A program made the translations under genes and the position numbers. A model generated the notes under the pieces. It did no database searches and was not told where the DNA came from. It saw only the letters and a list, made by a program, of their open reading frames with translations. A stretch of 64,000 bases of DNA from Atherix ibis (lineage: Eukaryota > Arthropoda > Insecta > Diptera > Athericidae): contig OY282605.1 of assembly GCA_958298945.1 (NCBI GenBank), positions 109,116,267 through 109,180,266 of the forward strand, given 5' to 3'. Shown piece after piece: positions 60,828 through 64,000 of the stretch (positions are counted from its first letter, which is position 1; each line of letters begins with the position of its first letter).

Positions 60828-61503
60828 GTAATAACAAAAAAAAATATTTACCAGAATTATTAATTTTGTTAAATAAATTTATATACATTTTGTTTTAAAA
60901 AAATTCACAATATATTTAAAGTACCTATTAAAATGTTTTATTAATTATCTATAAAAAGTCAAGTTATTAAAAAAAAATTGATTAATAAGAGAAGAAATAT
61001 CTTAAAAAAGGATTAGAAAATATTTTATTAATTAAAAACAGACTTTTTCGAAAGTCTAAATATAATTAATTAGCGAAAATACAATTCTGTATTTGTATGA
61101 TGTATTAAAAGGAAATTTAATAACAAAAAAACTAAAGTGGTATAGAAAAAAATCCAATTAATTTTTTTTAAGTATTTAAGGTGGGTAACAAGAAACTCTT
61201 GATGATATAAAGTTTCTTGGCGATAATGCAGTTTTGTTGATGCATTTGGAAGATTAAATTTAGTAAAAGTTTTCATAAAAACCGTCATTTACTTTTTTAT
61301 GTTCCAACTTTGAACAATGTTTGAATAGAAAATTTTAACTATACCATTTTTTTTTTCAGTTCAAATGAAATAGTATAATTTATATACTATTTTTTTAAAT
61401 TAAATAATATGACAATATTTATAAATAAATATTAATTTTCATATTGATTTTAAATTCAACATAAATTATTATTTAATTTTTTAATTGTAAATTTTCATTT
61501 CAG

Positions 61504-61665
61504 ATGTTAGATATGATTAAACCAGTTAAAGCTGGCTGTATAACCTTAGGTGATTTGAAACGATGTCGTATGACACCAATATTCTTCGATACGTTCTTCA
61601 ATTTAGAAAAATATCTTGAACATGAACAAAGAGATCCATTTGCGACACAACGTGATAATGACGAT
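61504..61665 (+). CDS. PPP2R3A: PP2A B'' subunit, exon 6
   Basis: The acceptor TTTCAG ends at 61503 and the donor GAT|GTAAGT starts at 61666. It encodes residues 1164-1217, including LGDLKRCRMTPIFFDTFFNL and EKYLEHEQRDPFATQRDND, which match the B'' C-terminal core closely. Phase 0 in and out. Confidence 0.95.
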
Positions 61666-61807
61666 GTAAGTTAAAAATTCTTATTTAATTAATAATAACT
61701 TCTTCTCAGTTTATTAAAATTTTTCTAATACAAAATATCAAGAGGATCTTTTAAAAAAAAAGTACAACAAATATGTTAATAATTATAATTTTCATTACCA
61801 TTTTCAG

Positions 61808-61881
61808 ATGACTGATTGGGATCGATATGCAGCGCAGGAATATGAATTGCTCGTTGCCGAAGAAGGTGGTGATACACAAGG
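61808..61881 (+). CDS. PPP2R3A: PP2A B'' subunit, exon 7 (last well supported)
   Basis: The acceptor TTTCAG ends at 61807. It encodes residues 1218-1241 (MTDWDRYAAQEYELLVAEEG onward), the conserved DWDRxAAxEYExLVAEE motif near the B'' C-terminus. It ends at AAGG|GTAAGT, a strong donor with two bases of a split codon. If the donor is not used, reading continues GGG TAA and the protein ends ...DTQG. The sequence therefore allows either a spliced or an unspliced terminus. Confidence 0.9.
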
Positions 61882-61884
61882 GTA

Positions 61885-63010
61885 AGTAGTAAAAACATAA
61901 ATTGTTTTCTCATAAAATATATTTTTTATACGTAGATAATAATTTCTTTTTAAGATAGAATAAGTTAAGGGTAAAAAAAACAAATGACTATTAAACTACT
62001 AAAATAAAAAATGAACCAAAAAAAAGCAATTAATCAAATGTAGACCAACATTTAAAGCAAACCTTTAAGTTTATAATCCGATAAAAAAACTTTTTCTTAT
62101 CCTTACTTTAGTTTTGTTTTAAAGTAAATTAATATTTTTATCGTCCAATAAAAACAAAAATAAACAAAAAAATATAATTTTATTAAAATTTATTTTGTAG
62201 TTATTTAAAACGTTTGATTGTTATTTTAAAATATTTATAGTCAAAAATAAAATTATTCTAAATATTTTATATTTTAATTAAATTATTTCAGTAGTTTATT
62301 ATTTCTAAATTAAAATTTAAAATGAGATGGGCCCATTAAGACTGATGATACAGTGTGCAATATTTTTATTCAGTTAATTCTTATTTATTGAATCGAATTT
62401 GTACTAATACTTGGTTCTTGTACAAACTTCTCTGACTAATTATGATAAGTACGTTCATCAACCATAAGTTAACGTTCAATTTAAAAACAACTCTGTGATA
62501 AATACATTGCGGTACAAAATTATTGCGTAACAATTTATGTTTTATATTGGAAATTTTTTATTTATTTTTTTTTAATTTTTATTTTTATTATTAGTTTTAC
62601 ATTAAAATCTATAAAAATAGTTATTGAACGTATAATTTAAGAACAAAAAAATCTTTTTTGATTATTGAAATAAAATTATTAGATTTAAATACTTTTGAAC
62701 ATGACTTTACATTAAGCAAAAAAGACGAAATCTAAAAATTGCACATTGTATTCTGTCCCAATTTATTTATTATTAATTATTTTAATTATATTTATTTATA
62801 ATGTTCTGTAGTTATTTATTTTCTATAATTATTATTGTAATAATTTCCAATTTACTATTTTCTATTTTTAAATTTATTATTTATTGTACAAATTTTGAAG
62901 AGAAAAATAAGGAAACCCTAAAGACTATGTTTTTTTTTTTAATTCCTAACTGTACAAAAATTTAATTTTTCTTTTAAATATTTACAAATTAATTGTGATA
63001 ATTAATATGT
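61885..63010. other. AT-rich 3' intron or 3' UTR, no gene seen
   Basis: Very AT-rich with no supported ORF. It is either the last intron or the 3' UTR, depending on how exon 7 ends. Confidence 0.5.
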
Positions 63011-63020
63011 AATTCTACAG

Positions 63021-63051
63021 GAGCAACGTTCAAATTGAATTAAAAATGTAA
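63021..63051 (+). CDS. PPP2R3A: Candidate terminal coding exon of the B'' gene
   Basis: The acceptor AATTCTACAG ends at 63020. Joined to exon 7 in its phase it reads GSNVQIELKM and then stops. It is very short with no family motif, so support rests only on splice signals and phase. Confidence 0.3.
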
Positions 63052-63212
63052 TTGAACACGTAAACTAAAAGGAAACATTTTTAATCACAATAATTGGAAT
63101 TATTTTTAATTACAGTCATGCCCGTCTCTAACTATTTATAGGCTAATGTTGTAACACATCAACATATTCGTAAAATACATTTAACTACGTATAAATTAGA
63201 ATCAAGATTAGA

Positions 63213-63235
63213 AATAAAAATATTTTTAAAATAAA
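63213..63235 (+). terminator. Candidate polyadenylation signals
   Basis: AATAAA occurs at 63213 and again at 63230, about 160 nt after the candidate stop. In such AT-rich DNA the hexamer is frequent, so this is weak. Confidence 0.3.
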
Positions 63236-64000
63236 ACGAACAATAAAAAAAATGTTTTAAAAAAACAAGCTATCAAGGTTTTAAATAGTGTTGATTAATT
63301 ATAGTTAATTATATGTTAATTATACATATACAAATAGACAATAGATATTGTGTGACATGTGAGAAATTTAATTTTAGATAATTTTGTGTAACGTAATAAT
63401 AAAAATAAACATCGAGCATTTGATTGATGGATTCTATGTAGCGAGTATCTAAAAATAATATAATTGTTTATAAAAATTCTTTTCTAATCGATGCAGTTGA
63501 ATTTGAGCTGATTGTTTTCATTTTCTTTATAAATTCTAATAAATCATTTCTAATCTGTAAAATCTTCAAGAATAAATACCGAGAGAAAAAGAAACTATTG
63601 ATACTCAAATTAGAATACATTAAATTTGTGTTCAGGGAATGTTCGATGATGAAGCAACTTCTGAAAAAGGTCGAAACCAGGTCTAATGTCTAATATTATA
63701 ACATAACAAAAATATTGTTAAAAAAAGCAACAAACATATTTTTAGTTGAGAATTGGTTTTTTTTCAATCTTGAACTGATTTAAGACAGGAAATATTTTTT
63801 CATGTACATAGCTGCATTGTCTGTTTAATTTTGATTGAACTATTCCTAAAGATCGAATATTTATTCTCTGATATTATTTCTGCTTGTTTTAACATTCCGT
63901 TAAAATTTATTTGTTCAATAAATATGTAATTTAATTCAATATCAATAATGAAAATATTCAACAACGATGATAATCTTAGCCTTCAAATCTGTTATATGTT

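Overview
This window is an A+T-rich eukaryotic nuclear sequence, most likely from a fly or fly-like insect. The evidence is a protein gene split by canonical GT/AG introns, many decayed Tc1/mariner and Jockey-type elements, and long AT-rich introns. No bacterial features (operons, ribosome binding sites, CRISPR) are present. Placement in Diptera is an inference from the gene structure and transposon flora.

The only convincing host gene is on the + strand: a PP2A regulatory B'' subunit (PR72/PR130 type; vertebrate PPP2R3A, Drosophila CG4733). It has a very long first coding exon (15518-17959, 814 codons of Ser/Thr/Asn-rich sequence), a 38.2-kb first intron, and six exons between 56162 and 61881. 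These encode the conserved B'' core, including two calcium-binding EF-hands. All exon phases are compatible. The 3' end is ambiguous: either a stop codon overlapping the last splice donor, or a small terminal exon at 63021-63051. Upstream, 12.0-15.5 kb is A-skewed and ORF-poor and may be a long 5' leader.

Nearly everything else recognisable is mobile-element debris. Positions 1-4.9 kb hold Tc3-like transposase pieces, Jockey reverse-transcriptase pieces, and a second LINE family. A dispersed element carrying a ~193-bp tandem array lies at 6.5-7.8 kb. A nearly full-length mariner transposase pseudogene is at 9.2-10.5 kb. Intron 1 (18-56 kb) holds at least four lineages of Tc1/mariner-type pseudogenes, two copies of an RNase H-bearing LINE, a Jockey copy interrupted by a Tc3-like element, and a tRNA-like (SINE-like) sequence. 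Intron 2 holds another Jockey fragment.

The most unusual structures are local rearrangements inside dead transposons: an 11-unit, 35-bp minisatellite grown from a mariner transposase motif, a five-copy 118-bp duplication inside a Jockey reverse transcriptase, a mariner copy with an inverted 5' end, and near-perfect hairpins at 26.8, 45.4 and 46.1 kb. I did not find evidence for a wholly new multi-gene system. The long, gene-poor AT-rich stretches are recorded as such.
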